NCBI GenBank assembly: GCA_017480095.1
Contig: JAFVBG010000003.1
Location: 186,001-250,000, forward strand
Direction of reading: 5' to 3'
Length of the DNA stretch: 64,000 bases
Source of the DNA: Candidatus Saccharimonadota bacterium
GTDB taxonomy: Bacteria; Patescibacteriota; Saccharimonadia; Saccharimonadales; Saccharimonadaceae
The position numbers and the translations under genes are program-made. A model generated the notes under the pieces. The model did no database searches, had not been told where the DNA came from, and saw nothing but the letters and a program-made list of their open reading frames with translations. Shown in pieces: positions 1-7,686 of this stretch; position 1 is the stretch's first letter; the number at the start of each line of letters is the position of its first letter.

Positions 1-509
1 AATATCAGTTGACGCAGAACTTGATTGAGACCTTGAAGTCCAATCCTGGTAATCGACGGATGATTATGAGTCTCTGGCAGAACGAATGGTTGCCGACGGC
101 GGCGCTGCCAAGTTGTGTCTGGAACTCACAGTGGAACTTGATTGACGGTAAACTCAATGTTTTGGTCACTTCTAGATCTTCGGATGTGCCACTGGGCCTA
201 CCGTTCAATGTCGTACAATATGCAGTTTTGCAGTGTCTGATTGCGCAGAGCGTAGGAGCAAAGCCAGGTCAGCTGACTTTTATTACCAACGATGCCCATA
301 TCTATGAGAATCAGGTTGATGGTATCCATGAGCAGATTTCCCGCTATGAAGAGGCCAAGAAGAATAATACGCTGCCGAAAGCGCCAAAATTATGGCTTAA
401 TCCAGAGGTGAAAGATTTCTTCAAGTTTGATAATTCTAGAGAGTTGAAAGATATAAAGCTAGAAGGTTATGAACATCTAGGCAAGATTTCGATGCCGGTA
501 ACGGTTTAA
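1..509 (+). CDS. thyA: thymidylate synthase, C-terminal part (cut by window edge)
   Basis: Methylates dUMP to dTMP using methylene-tetrahydrofolate, releasing dihydrofolate. The reading frame is open to the left edge, so the N-terminus is missing; the TTG at 9 is internal, not a start. Visible family landmarks are RRMIMSLW, the catalytic cysteine in LPSCVW (codon 114-116), the phosphate/substrate loop RSSDVPLGLPFN, and the D-A-H-I-Y motif followed by Q-I-S-R. The C-terminus ISMPVTV matches the family's usual end. The downstream neighbours folA and glyA regenerate its cofactor, so the three form one functional and probably transcriptional unit. Confidence 0.95.
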   Translation, partial: YQLTQNLIETLKSNPGNRRMIMSLWQNEWLPTAALPSCVWNSQWNLIDGKLNVLVTSRSSDVPLGLPFNVVQYAVLQCLIAQSVGAKPGQLTFITNDAHIYENQVDGIHEQISRYEEAKKNNTLPKAPKLWLNPEVKDFFKFDNSRELKDIKLEGYEHLGKISMPVTV

Positions 510-542
510 TCTTCTTAATAAGTAGGATAAAAAGTCAAAAGT

Positions 543-1067
543 ATGAGCATATCACTAATTGCGTCTATCGGGAAGAACGGAGAGCTGGGGCAAAACGGCG
601 ATTTAGTCTGGCGTTCAAAAGCAGACTTAAAATACTTCCGTGAGACGACTACTGGACATCCAATCTTGATGGGTAGCAGGACTTTTGCGAGCTTGCCGAA
701 ATTATTACCTGGTCGGCAACATTTAGTGGTGACGCGCGAGGCTAGGCCAGAGTTTTTTGAAAAACATCACCTAGCCGAAGATACCCCCGTGAAGCTGATT
801 CATGATTTGGGCGAAGTATTAGAGGATTATCATGCCGAAGAAGAGGAGGACGAGCTCTTTATTGTCGGTGGGGGGACGATTTATCGGCAGACAATTTCGC
901 AGTGTGATAAGCTTTATTTGACCGAGATTGATAAAAGTTTTCCAGGAGCGGATACCTTCTTTCCAGAGTTTGACAAGGCCAAATATACGCGCGAGGTAGT
1001 GGGGAGTGGTGAAGATAATGGTACTAAATACGAGTTTGTGATTTATACTCTGAAGGAGCGCCTATGA
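543..1067 (+). CDS. folA: dihydrofolate reductase
   Basis: Reduces dihydrofolate to tetrahydrofolate with NADPH, recycling the product of thymidylate synthase. The 174-residue protein has the usual N-terminal strand (ISLIASIGKNGELG), the tryptophan/acidic substrate site in LVWRSKADLKYF, the GSRTFASLP turn (family M-G-R-x-T-x-x-S), and the cofactor loop IVGGGTIYRQ. A short acidic run (EEEED, about residues 98-103) precedes that last strand. It starts 33 bases after thyA and ends 53 bases before glyA. Length and motifs are ordinary for the family. Confidence 0.95.
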   Translation: MSISLIASIGKNGELGQNGDLVWRSKADLKYFRETTTGHPILMGSRTFASLPKLLPGRQHLVVTREARPEFFEKHHLAEDTPVKLIHDLGEVLEDYHAEEEEDELFIVGGGTIYRQTISQCDKLYLTEIDKSFPGADTFFPEFDKAKYTREVVGSGEDNGTKYEFVIYTLKERL

Positions 1068-1120
1068 TCTAGTTTTTCCGCCGGTTTTGAAGTGTTTAAT
1101 AATTATTTTGGAGGAAAAAT

Positions 1121-2584
1121 ATGGATCCAGTATTTGATTTGATTGAGAGTGAGCGTCAGCGCCAACGTGAGGGTTTGGAACTAATCCCAAGTGAAAACTA
1201 CGTCACTAAAGAAGTTTTGGAGGCGATGGGGTCGGTACTTACCAATAAATACAGCGAAGGCTACCCTAGTTTTTCCTGGAACTTTTCTTCGGAAGAAAAG
1301 CCCCAACGAAAAGAACCTAGCTCGGATGTAAAATCAGATACATGCTCTGATTTTGTATCAAAAGAAAAATGGATTGCTGAAACGATTTTGCCTAATCATC
1401 GTTATTACGGTGGGCAGGTAAACGTCGATCGGATTGAACGTCTAGCCATTGCCCGCGCCTGCGAACTATTTAATGCGGACCACGCTAATGTCCAGCCACA
1501 CTCTGGCGCCAATGCCAACGAGGCGGTCTATTTTGCTTGGTGTGAGCCGGGAGATAAGATATTGGCGATGAATCTCGCCCACGGTGGACACCTCACTCAT
1601 GGTTCACCAGTTACTAGGAGTGCCAAGATTTACGACTTTGTCGCCTATGGGGTTAATGATGAGGGCGATATTGATTATGACCAGATGGAAAAAGTTGCAC
1701 TCGCAGAAGGGCCGAAGCTGATTCTAGTTGGCTATTCTGCATTCATGAAAATCCCAGATTTTAAGCGAGCGGTAGAAATCCGTGATAAAGTTGAGCAAAA
1801 GTTTAAGCACGAAGTGCTCCTGATGGCAGACATGGCACATGTGGCAGGCTTGATTGCTGGTGGCGTTCACCCGAATCCCCTCGACTTCGGCTTCAATGTA
1901 ATGACGACTACTACGCATAAGACTTTGCGTGGTCCACGCGGTGGTTTGATTCTCTCAAAAGGCAGAGTTGGTTCGCAACTGAAGCGACCAGAGCACACCC
2001 TGGAGAACATTCCAACCTTGATTGACCGTGCAGTCTTCCCTGGCACGCAAGGCGGTCCACTAGAGCACGTGATTGCGGCTAAGGCTGTGGCTTTTGGTGA
2101 AGCACTGAAGCCAGAGTTTAAGGAATATGCAAAAAACATCGTCGAGAACGCTAAGACTTTGGCAGATGAGCTGAAGAAAAATGGGTTCATCTTGCAGGGT
2201 GACGGGACGGATAATCATCTCGTTTTGGTCAACGTTGATGCTAGCTTCGGCTTAAACGGTAAAGATTATGAAAAAGCTCTTGACTTAGTGGGCTTGACCC
2301 TGAATGCTAATGCCTTGCCGGGTGATAAGCAGGCGGCCTTCCGCCCGTCTGGCGTGCGTCTCGGTACTCCAGCCATGACTACGCGCGGATTAGGAAAAGC
2401 GGAGATGGTAAAGGTTGCCGATTGGATGACGGAAGTGGCGAAGATTTGCCAGGTAGCAAATGAGCGCAATGCTGACGACAAAAAGGCGATTCAATTTAAC
2501 GCCGATGAGGAAAAACAGTTGGCGAAGATTCGCGAAGCGGTACGTGAGCTTGCACTGAAATTCCCGCTACCGAGCGACAAATAA
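1121..2584 (+). CDS. glyA: serine hydroxymethyltransferase with an in-frame insertion
   Basis: PLP enzyme that converts serine and tetrahydrofolate to glycine and methylene-tetrahydrofolate, feeding ThyA. A strong Shine-Dalgarno (GGAGG) fixes the start. The PLP lysine is in TTTTHKTLRGPRGG, and the serine-site motif SGANANEAVY is intact. At 487 residues it is longer than the usual 410-430. In the family GYPGxRYYGG is contiguous; here about 44 residues (50-93, bases about 1268-1399) separate GYP from RYYGG. That DNA consists largely of two hairpins, suggesting insertion of a palindromic element without frame loss. Whether the loop is tolerated near the active site cannot be told from sequence. 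Confidence 0.95.
   Translation: MDPVFDLIESERQRQREGLELIPSENYVTKEVLEAMGSVLTNKYSEGYPSFSWNFSSEEKPQRKEPSSDVKSDTCSDFVSKEKWIAETILPNHRYYGGQVNVDRIERLAIARACELFNADHANVQPHSGANANEAVYFAWCEPGDKILAMNLAHGGHLTHGSPVTRSAKIYDFVAYGVNDEGDIDYDQMEKVALAEGPKLILVGYSAFMKIPDFKRAVEIRDKVEQKFKHEVLLMADMAHVAGLIAGGVHPNPLDFGFNVMTTTTHKTLRGPRGGLILSKGRVGSQLKRPEHTLENIPTLIDRAVFPGTQGGPLEHVIAAKAVAFGEALKPEFKEYAKNIVENAKTLADELKKNGFILQGDGTDNHLVLVNVDASFGLNGKDYEKALDLVGLTLNANALPGDKQAAFRPSGVRLGTPAMTTRGLGKAEMVKVADWMTEVAKICQVANERNADDKKAIQFNADEEKQLAKIREAVRELALKFPLPSDK
1266..1399 (+). repeat. palindromic element in frame inside glyA
   Basis: Two inverted repeats fill much of the extra coding segment. Hairpin A is CTTTTCTTC (1282-1290) against GAAGAAAAG (1292-1300), with CTAG and T/A runs flanking it out to about 1320. 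Hairpin B pairs 1325-1338 with 1346-1359 over 14 positions, fully paired in RNA if two G-U pairs are allowed. The exact insertion limits are inferred from the family alignment. No sequence similarity to the Dus/RlmD elements was seen. Confidence 0.7.
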
Positions 2585-2593
2585 ACAACAAAA

Positions 2594-2611
2594 ATAGGCT
2601 GTGAACAGCCT
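2594..2611 (-). terminator. terminator of the ribosomal operon and tRNA-Ala
   Basis: Read on the minus strand, AGGCTGT/ACAGCCT (2596-2611) forms a short stable hairpin followed by TATTTTTG and further T-rich sequence into the end of glyA. It faces transcripts coming from tRNA-Ala. On the plus strand the hairpin has no T run. Confidence 0.55.
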
Positions 2612-2621
2612 CAACATATCT

Positions 2622-2650
2622 ATTATACCACACTTTGGCTAAAAAGTCAA
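2622..2650 (-). promoter_or_regulatory. promoter-like site antisense to glyA
   Basis: TTGACT (2645-2650) and TATAAT (2622-2627) are 17 bases apart with a TGG extension, directly after the tRNA 3' end. A hairpin plus T-rich tract follows at once, so any transcript would be very short unless it reads into glyA antisense. Confidence 0.4.
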
Positions 2651-2654
2651 GGTG

Positions 2655-2730
2655 TGGTGGAGTAGATCGGACTCGAACCGACCACCTCAGCAATGCGAAT
2701 GCTGCGCTCTACCAGATGAGCTACTACCCC
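2655..2730 (-). tRNA. tRNA-Ala (anticodon CGC)
   Basis: Seventy-six bases fold as a canonical cloverleaf with encoded CCA. The acceptor stem GGGGTAG/CTACTCC contains the G3:U70 pair that identifies alanine tRNAs, and the discriminator is A. The anticodon stem CAGCA/TGCTG encloses TTCGCAT, giving anticodon CGC (codon GCG). The T arm reads GTCGGTTCGAGTCCGAT. It lies at the end of the ribosomal cluster with its own promoter upstream. Confidence 0.97.
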
Positions 2731-2739
2731 GTAATAAGA

Positions 2740-2769
2740 ATTATACCACGATGAGTTGCAAAAAATCAA
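2740..2769 (-). promoter_or_regulatory. promoter of tRNA-Ala
   Basis: TTGATT (2764-2769) and TATAAT (2740-2745) with an 18-base spacer and TGG extension, ending about 10 bases before the first base of the tRNA. Confidence 0.7.
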
Positions 2770-2770
2770 G

Positions 2771-2870
2771 CTCTATGTGACGGGTGGCACTTTGAGGGGC
2801 CCCGTCGCCCGGTCGCATATAGCGAACCGGGTGGATGGGTGATACAAAGTGGCAGGACCCGCCAATAGAG
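2771..2870. repeat. 100-bp imperfect palindrome between rpsI and tRNA-Ala
   Basis: The outer arms (2771-2794 and 2845-2870) are inverted repeats sharing CTCTAT, a CGGGT block and CACTTTG/CAAAGTG. An inner hairpin pairs CCCGG-TCGC with GCGAACCGGG across ATATA (about 2808-2830). It abuts the 3' end of rpsI and could act as an mRNA end or a mobile palindromic repeat. Confidence 0.65.
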
Positions 2871-2877
2871 TAAGATT

Positions 2878-3282
2878 TTAACGCTTCGAGAACTGCTCTT
2901 TCTTGCGTGCGGAGCGGAGGCCGTATTTCTTGCGTTCCTTCTCGCGCGGATCACGCTTGAGAGAACCAGCCTTCTTCAATACCGGACGAAGATCTGGAGC
3001 CTCGGTGACGAGCGCTTTTGAGATTGCAAGTTTGATTGCGTCCACCTGACCAGCGAGACCACCACCAGTAACCCGGATGGTAATGTCGTAGTCTTTTTGC
3101 TTCTGAGCAAGAGCAAGAGGATCGGTGATTTCAGCAAGATAAGTCTTATTACCAGAGAGATACTCTAGCGCTGGCTTATCGTTGATGGTGATTTCACCTT
3201 TACCCTTGTAGAGACGAGCGCGTGCGGAAGCCGCTTTGCGGCGACCAAGCCCGTAGATATAAGTGGTTTTCGTAGCTGCCAT
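2878..3282 (-). CDS. rpsI: 30S ribosomal protein S9 (uS9)
   Basis: Small-subunit protein whose C-terminal tail reaches the P-site tRNA. The 134-residue product has the family start (TYIYGLGRRKAASARARL), the glycine-rich VTGGGLAGQVDAI segment, and the tail KKYGLRSARKKEQFSKR ending in KR. It overlaps the rplM stop, so the two are translationally coupled as in the usual rplM-rpsI pair. It is the last protein gene of the long minus-strand ribosomal run. Confidence 0.97.
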   Translation of the reverse strand: MAATKTTYIYGLGRRKAASARARLYKGKGEITINDKPALEYLSGNKTYLAEITDPLALAQKQKDYDITIRVTGGGLAGQVDAIKLAISKALVTEAPDLRPVLKKAGSLKRDPREKERKKYGLRSARKKEQFSKR

Positions 3283-3707
3283 TACTTAATCTCCTTTGGG
3301 TTTTGAGCGGCATGGGTATGTTCGCTACCTGCAAAGACGCGAAGGCGAGCTAAGCGATCTGCAGCTAATTTGTTCTTTGGCAACATACCTTTAACGGCTT
3401 GTTCAATCGCCAAGGCTGGATTCTTCTCGATGACTTCCTCAAGCTTGAGCTCGGTTAAACCACCTGGGAAACCAGAGTGACGATAGTATTTCTTGTCGGT
3501 CATTTTCTCACCGGTCACTACGAGATTTTTCGCATTCGTGACGATGACATAATCACCATTGTCGATATGAGGGGTGAAGGTAACTTTGCTCTTCCCCATC
3601 AGTTTGTCGGCAATTACGACGGCCAACTTGCCAAGAGGCATAGTAGAAGCGTCGATTACCCACCATTCGCGGTTAATTTCTGCCGCTTTTTGGGAATAAG
3701 TCTTCAT
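3282..3707 (-). CDS. rplM: 50S ribosomal protein L13 (uL13)
   Basis: Early-assembly large-subunit protein. Landmarks over 141 residues are WWVIDASTMPLGKLA near the start, the HIDNGDYVIVTNAKN block, the YYRHSGFPGG turn and AVKGMLPKNKLA. The tail EHTHAAQNPKEI is typical. It shares a base with the neighbours on both sides (rplQ upstream, rpsI downstream). In Escherichia coli rplM-rpsI is a separate operon; here it is attached to the alpha operon. Confidence 0.97.
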   Translation of the reverse strand: MKTYSQKAAEINREWWVIDASTMPLGKLAVVIADKLMGKSKVTFTPHIDNGDYVIVTNAKNLVVTGEKMTDKKYYRHSGFPGGLTELKLEEVIEKNPALAIEQAVKGMLPKNKLAADRLARLRVFAGSEHTHAAQNPKEIK

Positions 3708-4084
3708 TACTTTTCCTCCTTCAGCTCAATATCATCAACAAAGCTGATGGTAGCGAGCTCGGCATTATCACCCTTGCGGAAGCCAGCGCGTTCAATGCGA
3801 AGGTAGCCAGAATCACGCTTGACCTGAGGAGCGATTTGATCCATCAAGAGGTTAGCGGTAGCGATATTGTCGAGTCTCGAAATGAGCAAACGGCGATTTG
3901 CTAGAGTATTTTTCTTAGCGATGGTAATCAGACGCTCGGTTGGACGGCGGATTTCTTTAGCTTTAGCAAGAGTGGTTTTGATAGATTGGTGTTCGATCAG
4001 GGAGCACATCAGACCTCTGGTCAGTGCATTCCGCTGGTCGGTTTTGCGGCCGAACTTGCGGCCTTTATATCCGTGGCGATGCAT
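3707..4084 (-). CDS. rplQ: 50S ribosomal protein L17 (bL17)
   Basis: Large-subunit protein near the exit tunnel. The 125-residue product begins with the family signature MHRHGYKGRKFGRKTDQR and contains LIEHQSIKTTLAKAKEIRR. The C-terminal part (YLRIERAGFRKGDNAELA) matches the family's Y-x-R-I. It follows rpoA by one base, as is usual in the alpha operon, and overlaps rplM. Confidence 0.96.
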   Translation of the reverse strand: MHRHGYKGRKFGRKTDQRNALTRGLMCSLIEHQSIKTTLAKAKEIRRPTERLITIAKKNTLANRRLLISRLDNIATANLLMDQIAPQVKRDSGYLRIERAGFRKGDNAELATISFVDDIELKEEK

Positions 4085-4085
4085 A

Positions 4086-5039
4086 TTAGATGTTTAACTC
4101 CGTTAACTTTTCTTTAACTTCGTCGAGCGCCTTAGAACCAAAGCCTTTCAGCTCTTTCAGATTGGCATCTGAGAGGTTGAGTAGTTCACGCACGGTGCGA
4201 ATGTCATTATTCGTAAGTGCGTTGGCGGTACGAGCGGAGAGACCGAGTTCGGTAATCGGGAGATTAGTACCAGTCTCTTCCTCTTCTACTTCGCTGCTTG
4301 GGGTAGGGGCAGACTCGACAGTGGTCGAACCGGCAAGAGCCGTGTATTGATTGACCAGGATGGCTGCAGCTTCTTCAAACGCTTCACGTGGGGTGATAGT
4401 ACCATCAGTCTCGACTCGGAGAGTGAGCTGTTGGAGATTGGTATCTTGCCCGACGCGGGTGTTTTCAACGCTGTAGCGGACTCGAAGAACTGGGGTGAAG
4501 ACGGCATCGAGGGCGATCATATCACCGTGAATGCGATCTTCAGAGCTCTGTTCAATCGAGAGATAGCCACGACCAGTCTCGACGATGAAGTGCATCTTGA
4601 GGACGTACTTTGGGTCATCGATGTGGCAGATGACTTGGTTTGGATTGGCGATTTCTACTTCGGCTGGGAGTTTGATGTCTCCAGCAACGACGCGTTTCTC
4701 ACCATCTTTCTCAGAGGATTGATCACTACCTTTAATCTCAAGCGAAAGTTCGATTGGAGCATCACTGTGAACCTTGAAACGAATGTTTTTGAGGTTCAAC
4801 ATGATGTCAACTACATCTTCACGGATTCCTTCAATCGCGGAATATTCGTGTGTTGTGCCTTCAATTGAGAAGGAGGTAATAGCGGCACCTTTAATCGAAG
4901 AAAGCAGGACGCGGCGGAGAGAGTTACCAAGGGTGTTTCCATAGCCATAATAAAGTGGCTTGATAACGAACTCATCGATATTTTCGCTAATCGGCTTCAC
5001 TTCGGCAAGTTGTGCGTCGTGGATATTTTTAGTTATCAT
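4086..5039 (-). CDS. rpoA: RNA polymerase alpha subunit
   Basis: Dimerising scaffold of RNA polymerase with a C-terminal domain that contacts promoter DNA and activators. The 317 residues contain the N-terminal core (LYYGYGNTLGNSLRRVLLSS), the insert AITSFSIEGTTHEYSAIEG, and a complete C-terminal domain (ELGLSARTANALTNNDI, then LKELKGFGSKALDEVKEKL). An acidic linker near residues 240-255 joins the domains. The C-terminal domain is preserved, so UP-element or activator contacts remain possible. It lies between rpsD and rplQ, the standard order. Confidence 0.98.
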   Translation of the reverse strand: MITKNIHDAQLAEVKPISENIDEFVIKPLYYGYGNTLGNSLRRVLLSSIKGAAITSFSIEGTTHEYSAIEGIREDVVDIMLNLKNIRFKVHSDAPIELSLEIKGSDQSSEKDGEKRVVAGDIKLPAEVEIANPNQVICHIDDPKYVLKMHFIVETGRGYLSIEQSSEDRIHGDMIALDAVFTPVLRVRYSVENTRVGQDTNLQQLTLRVETDGTITPREAFEEAAAILVNQYTALAGSTTVESAPTPSSEVEEEETGTNLPITELGLSARTANALTNNDIRTVRELLNLSDANLKELKGFGSKALDEVKEKLTELNI

Positions 5040-5050
5040 TTAATTCCTCC

Positions 5051-5668
5051 TTAGCGTGAGTAGTACTCAACGATTAATTGTTCGTTAATGCCCGCCTCTG
5101 CTTCTTCGCGCTTTGGCAATCCGGAAACTTCGATTTTCATCTTCTTAGCGTCCGACTTGAGCCAGGAAAGTGGGGTGGTAGAGCTTGCGCTCTTAATCGC
5201 TTCAAGACCCTTGAAGTATTCTGACTTCTGGGACTTTGGACGAACTTCCAAGACGTCACCTGGGTTCAATCTGATGGATGGGATGTCGATGCGACGACCG
5301 TTCAAGAGAAAATGCCCATGGGAGACGAGTTGGCGAGCTTGACGACGAGTAGTCGCAAAACCCGCGCGGTAAACCGCGTTATCTGCACGACGCTCAAGGA
5401 ACTGCAAAAGGTTTTCACCAGCAAGACCTTCAGCTTTTGTGGCCTCTTTCATTAACTTGGCGAACTGCTTTTCAAGTAAGCCGTAGAGACGGCGAACTTT
5501 TTGCTTTTCGCGAAGCTGAGTAAGGTAAAGGCTACCTTTACGAACGCGCATATCGCCATGCTCACCTGGAATGCCAGATTTTTTCGCCATGACTTTGTGC
5601 GCTTTTGGCGCGAGGGCATAACCTTCGCGACGAGATTGTTTAACAATTGGGGACTTATCGCGTGCCAT
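5051..5668 (-). CDS. rpsD: 30S ribosomal protein S4 (uS4), cysteine-free
   Basis: Primary 16S rRNA binder in 30S assembly. The 205-residue protein has the S4 RNA-binding fold segment (RADNAVYRAGFATTRRQARQLVSHGHFLLNGRR) and the expected C-terminus. The N-terminal region (RDKSPIVKQSRREGYAL) has none of the zinc-binding cysteines found in many S4 proteins. Its start overlaps the stop of rpsK, and it is followed by rpoA after 11 bases. Confidence 0.97.
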   Translation of the reverse strand: MARDKSPIVKQSRREGYALAPKAHKVMAKKSGIPGEHGDMRVRKGSLYLTQLREKQKVRRLYGLLEKQFAKLMKEATKAEGLAGENLLQFLERRADNAVYRAGFATTRRQARQLVSHGHFLLNGRRIDIPSIRLNPGDVLEVRPKSQKSEYFKGLEAIKSASSTTPLSWLKSDAKKMKIEVSGLPKREEAEAGINEQLIVEYYSR

Positions 5669-6111
5669 TATGGTTTCCTTTCACCCTTAGGACGAACACC
5701 ACCATGAGCGATTGGAGTCTGATCGGTGATGCTGTCGATGCGGATACCGAGACCAGAGATAGCGCGAATAGCACTATCGCGACCCAGACCGATACCAGAA
5801 ACATAGACATCTACACTGGAGAGACCATGCTCTTTTTTGGCGATTTCGCCGGCTTTTTCTGCAGCAATCTGAGCGGCGTAGGCAGTGCCTTTCTTTGAAC
5901 CACGGAAGCCATTGGCTCCAGCGGAAGAAGCGGCGATTACCTGGCCGGATTTGTCAGAAATGCTGATAATGGTATTGTTGAAGGTGGCCTGAATATGAAC
6001 TTGACCAGCCTGAACAATGCGCTTGCCTTTTTTTGCCTTAGTTTTAGTGGTTTTTGCTTCAGCAGCTGCAGGCGCAACTTCTGGAGCAGTATTTTTCGTA
6101 TCTTCTGCCAT
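5668..6111 (-). CDS. rpsK: 30S ribosomal protein S11 (uS11)
   Basis: Platform protein of the 30S subunit. The core contains HIQATFNNTIISISDKSG, SSAGANGFRGSKKGTAYAAQ and the C-terminal DQTPIAHGGVRPKGERKP. At 147 residues it exceeds the usual 125-130 because of an alanine/lysine-rich N-terminal extension (about residues 8-32). It is separated from rpsM by 12 bases and overlaps rpsD, standard alpha-operon order. Confidence 0.97.
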   Translation of the reverse strand: MAEDTKNTAPEVAPAAAEAKTTKTKAKKGKRIVQAGQVHIQATFNNTIISISDKSGQVIAASSAGANGFRGSKKGTAYAAQIAAEKAGEIAKKEHGLSSVDVYVSGIGLGRDSAIRAISGLGIRIDSITDQTPIAHGGVRPKGERKP

Positions 6112-6123
6112 AAATTACTCCTT

Positions 6124-6510
6124 CTAAGTTTTACTAGCTGCTTTAGGTTGCGCGCCACCAACTGCGATCGCTTTGCCCTTGCGAGTTCGTGCGTTCGTTC
6201 GGGTGCGTTGACCGCGTACTGGGAGTTTCGCTTTGTGACGAAGACCCTTGTAGGAATTGATATCCTTGATGCGCTTGATATTATTGGTCACGAGGCGACG
6301 GAGATCACCTTCGACTTGATATTTCGAAGCAATAATGTCGTTGATCTTCTGTTCTTCAGCCTCGGTGAGATCTTTCACCCGAGTGGTAGGCTCAATCTTA
6401 GCCTCCGCAAGGATGGCCTTAGAGGTTGTGCGTCCGATACCGTAAACGTAAGTAAGGGCAATCCATACTTGTTTCTCGGAAGGGATGACAACGCTTGCAA
6501 TTCTTGCCAT
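6124..6510 (-). CDS. rpsM: 30S ribosomal protein S13 (uS13)
   Basis: Head protein of the 30S subunit that contacts L5 and the P-site tRNA. The 128 residues show the family order: [59 protein letters not shown] and the [11 protein letters not shown] tail. It follows rpmJ after two bases and heads the rpsM-rpsK-rpsD-rpoA-rplQ group. Confidence 0.98.
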   Translation of the reverse strand: MARIASVVIPSEKQVWIALTYVYGIGRTTSKAILAEAKIEPTTRVKDLTEAEEQKINDIIASKYQVEGDLRRLVTNNIKRIKDINSYKGLRHKAKLPVRGQRTRTNARTRKGKAIAVGGAQPKAASKT

Positions 6511-6512
6511 GC

Positions 6513-6629
6513 TTAACCCTGCCTTTGCTTATTCTTAGGTTTTTTCTTGTTGATAACACGAAGTACACCTTTGCGGCGTACGATAATGTCATCTGGGGAG
6601 ATTTTTTTCACACTTGCACGTACTTTCAT
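6513..6629 (-). CDS. rpmJ: 50S ribosomal protein L36 (bL36), zinc-free form
   Basis: A 38-residue protein beginning [20 protein letters not shown] and ending KNKQRQG. Its place directly before rpsM and its start and end identify L36. Zinc-binding L36 has a CxxC followed by C and H; here those positions read SPDD and NKKKPKNK, so no zinc ribbon can form. A weak AAAGGA precedes the ATG. Cysteine-free L36 is a known variant. Easily missed because of its size. Confidence 0.95.
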   Translation of the reverse strand: MKVRASVKKISPDDIIVRRKGVLRVINKKKPKNKQRQG

Positions 6630-6703
6630 AAAAGTGCAAAAATCCTTTCCTTCTTAGCGCGATTTTACGACTGCGACCTTCAGTCATCTTAATCGCTGGT
6701 TGA

Positions 6704-6928
6704 TTAATCTTTGAGACGGAAGCTGATACGACCCTTCGTGAGATCATAGGGCGTAAGCTCAACTTCGACTCGGTCGCCTGGCACGAGACGGATATAGTTT
6801 TTACGCATTTTTCCGCTCATGTGAGCAATAATAATATGGCCATTTTCGAGTTCTACTCGAAACTGGGTATTAGGGAGAGCTTCAACAACTCGCCCAGTAA
6901 GCTTGATCACTTCCTTTTGACTAGCCAT
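6704..6928 (-). CDS. infA: translation initiation factor IF-1
   Basis: S1/OB-fold factor that occupies the A site during initiation. The 74 residues show [27 protein letters not shown], the [21 protein letters not shown] block and the [12 protein letters not shown] end, all diagnostic. It sits before rpmJ and rpsM, the widespread infA-rpmJ-rpsM order. The 74-base gap to rpmJ holds no convincing gene. Confidence 0.98.
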   Translation of the reverse strand: MASQKEVIKLTGRVVEALPNTQFRVELENGHIIIAHMSGKMRKNYIRLVPGDRVEVELTPYDLTKGRISFRLKD

Positions 6929-6973
6929 AAATTACTAGACCATTATACCAAATTTTACGAGAAATTGCAATAC

Positions 6974-7663
6974 CTATTCTTCGTTAACTATCAAAATTGC
7001 TCGCAAGAATTGGCGCGAAAGGTAAGTCTTTTGGACTTGTGACCACTCGCCAGTGCAGGTGATTAACGAAAGTGATTCAACGCCTTTTTTCGGCGTGGTG
7101 AGCATCTTGTTCATCTGCTGATTGGCTTCAGCCAGCGTAAGAGTTTGGTTCTCGACCACTTGATAATTGAAAATCGTGCCATCACCACGTTCGATGGTGA
7201 TTATGTCGCCCTTATTTAGTTCTGGGAGACGTTTGAAGACACCGACTTTGGTTGGGCCACCATTATGACCGTCGATTAGCATTGTTCCGCCGGCACCTGG
7301 TTTACCAGAGCTAGTATACCAACCCGTGTCATAGATGCTGGCTGGAGTGAGTAATTGTTTTGAGCTGGATAATCCGACCGGGAGAACGCGAGAGTTTACT
7401 ACGCCAATACTCGGAATCGAGAGATAACGTGGGCGGTCTGCGGCTACGGTATATTCTTTAATCTGATCATCTGAAATCGGAGTTTCATCGACTTCCTCTT
7501 CCTCGGTTGGGCTGGAGATTGTCGTGGCACGCTCGGCACCTTCTTTGGATTCGTAGTAATTGTGTTCCCAGATGAGAATCCGCGCAGCAATCAGGGCGAC
7601 CACCAGTATGACCGAGCCCCAGATGATGCGATTCTTGTCTCTTTTCCAGTTGATTTTGAACAT
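6974..7663 (-). CDS. sortase, class F-like (cysteine transpeptidase)
   Basis: Membrane-anchored transpeptidase that cleaves C-terminal sorting signals and attaches proteins to the envelope. The 229 residues have a basic N-terminus and one membrane segment (about 13-31), an acidic linker (49-70), and a sortase barrel. The catalytic triad is visible as His133 (IDGHNGG), Cys203 (LITCTG) and Arg217 (YLSRQF). It lies between secY and infA, where adk and map usually sit. Two proteins in this window carry candidate sorting signals (ends near 11840 and 57405). The exact class is not certain from sequence alone. Confidence 0.93.
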   Translation of the reverse strand: MFKINWKRDKNRIIWGSVILVVALIAARILIWEHNYYESKEGAERATTISSPTEEEEVDETPISDDQIKEYTVAADRPRYLSIPSIGVVNSRVLPVGLSSSKQLLTPASIYDTGWYTSSGKPGAGGTMLIDGHNGGPTKVGVFKRLPELNKGDIITIERGDGTIFNYQVVENQTLTLAEANQQMNKMLTTPKKGVESLSLITCTGEWSQVQKTYLSRQFLRAILIVNEE

Positions 7664-7686
7664 TCAGTTTACCACCCTTCTTACTA

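Noticed and set aside
6630-6703. Possible short gene between infA and rpmJ
   Set aside because: A frame exists but runs into rpmJ out of frame, lacks a start signal and resembles nothing.
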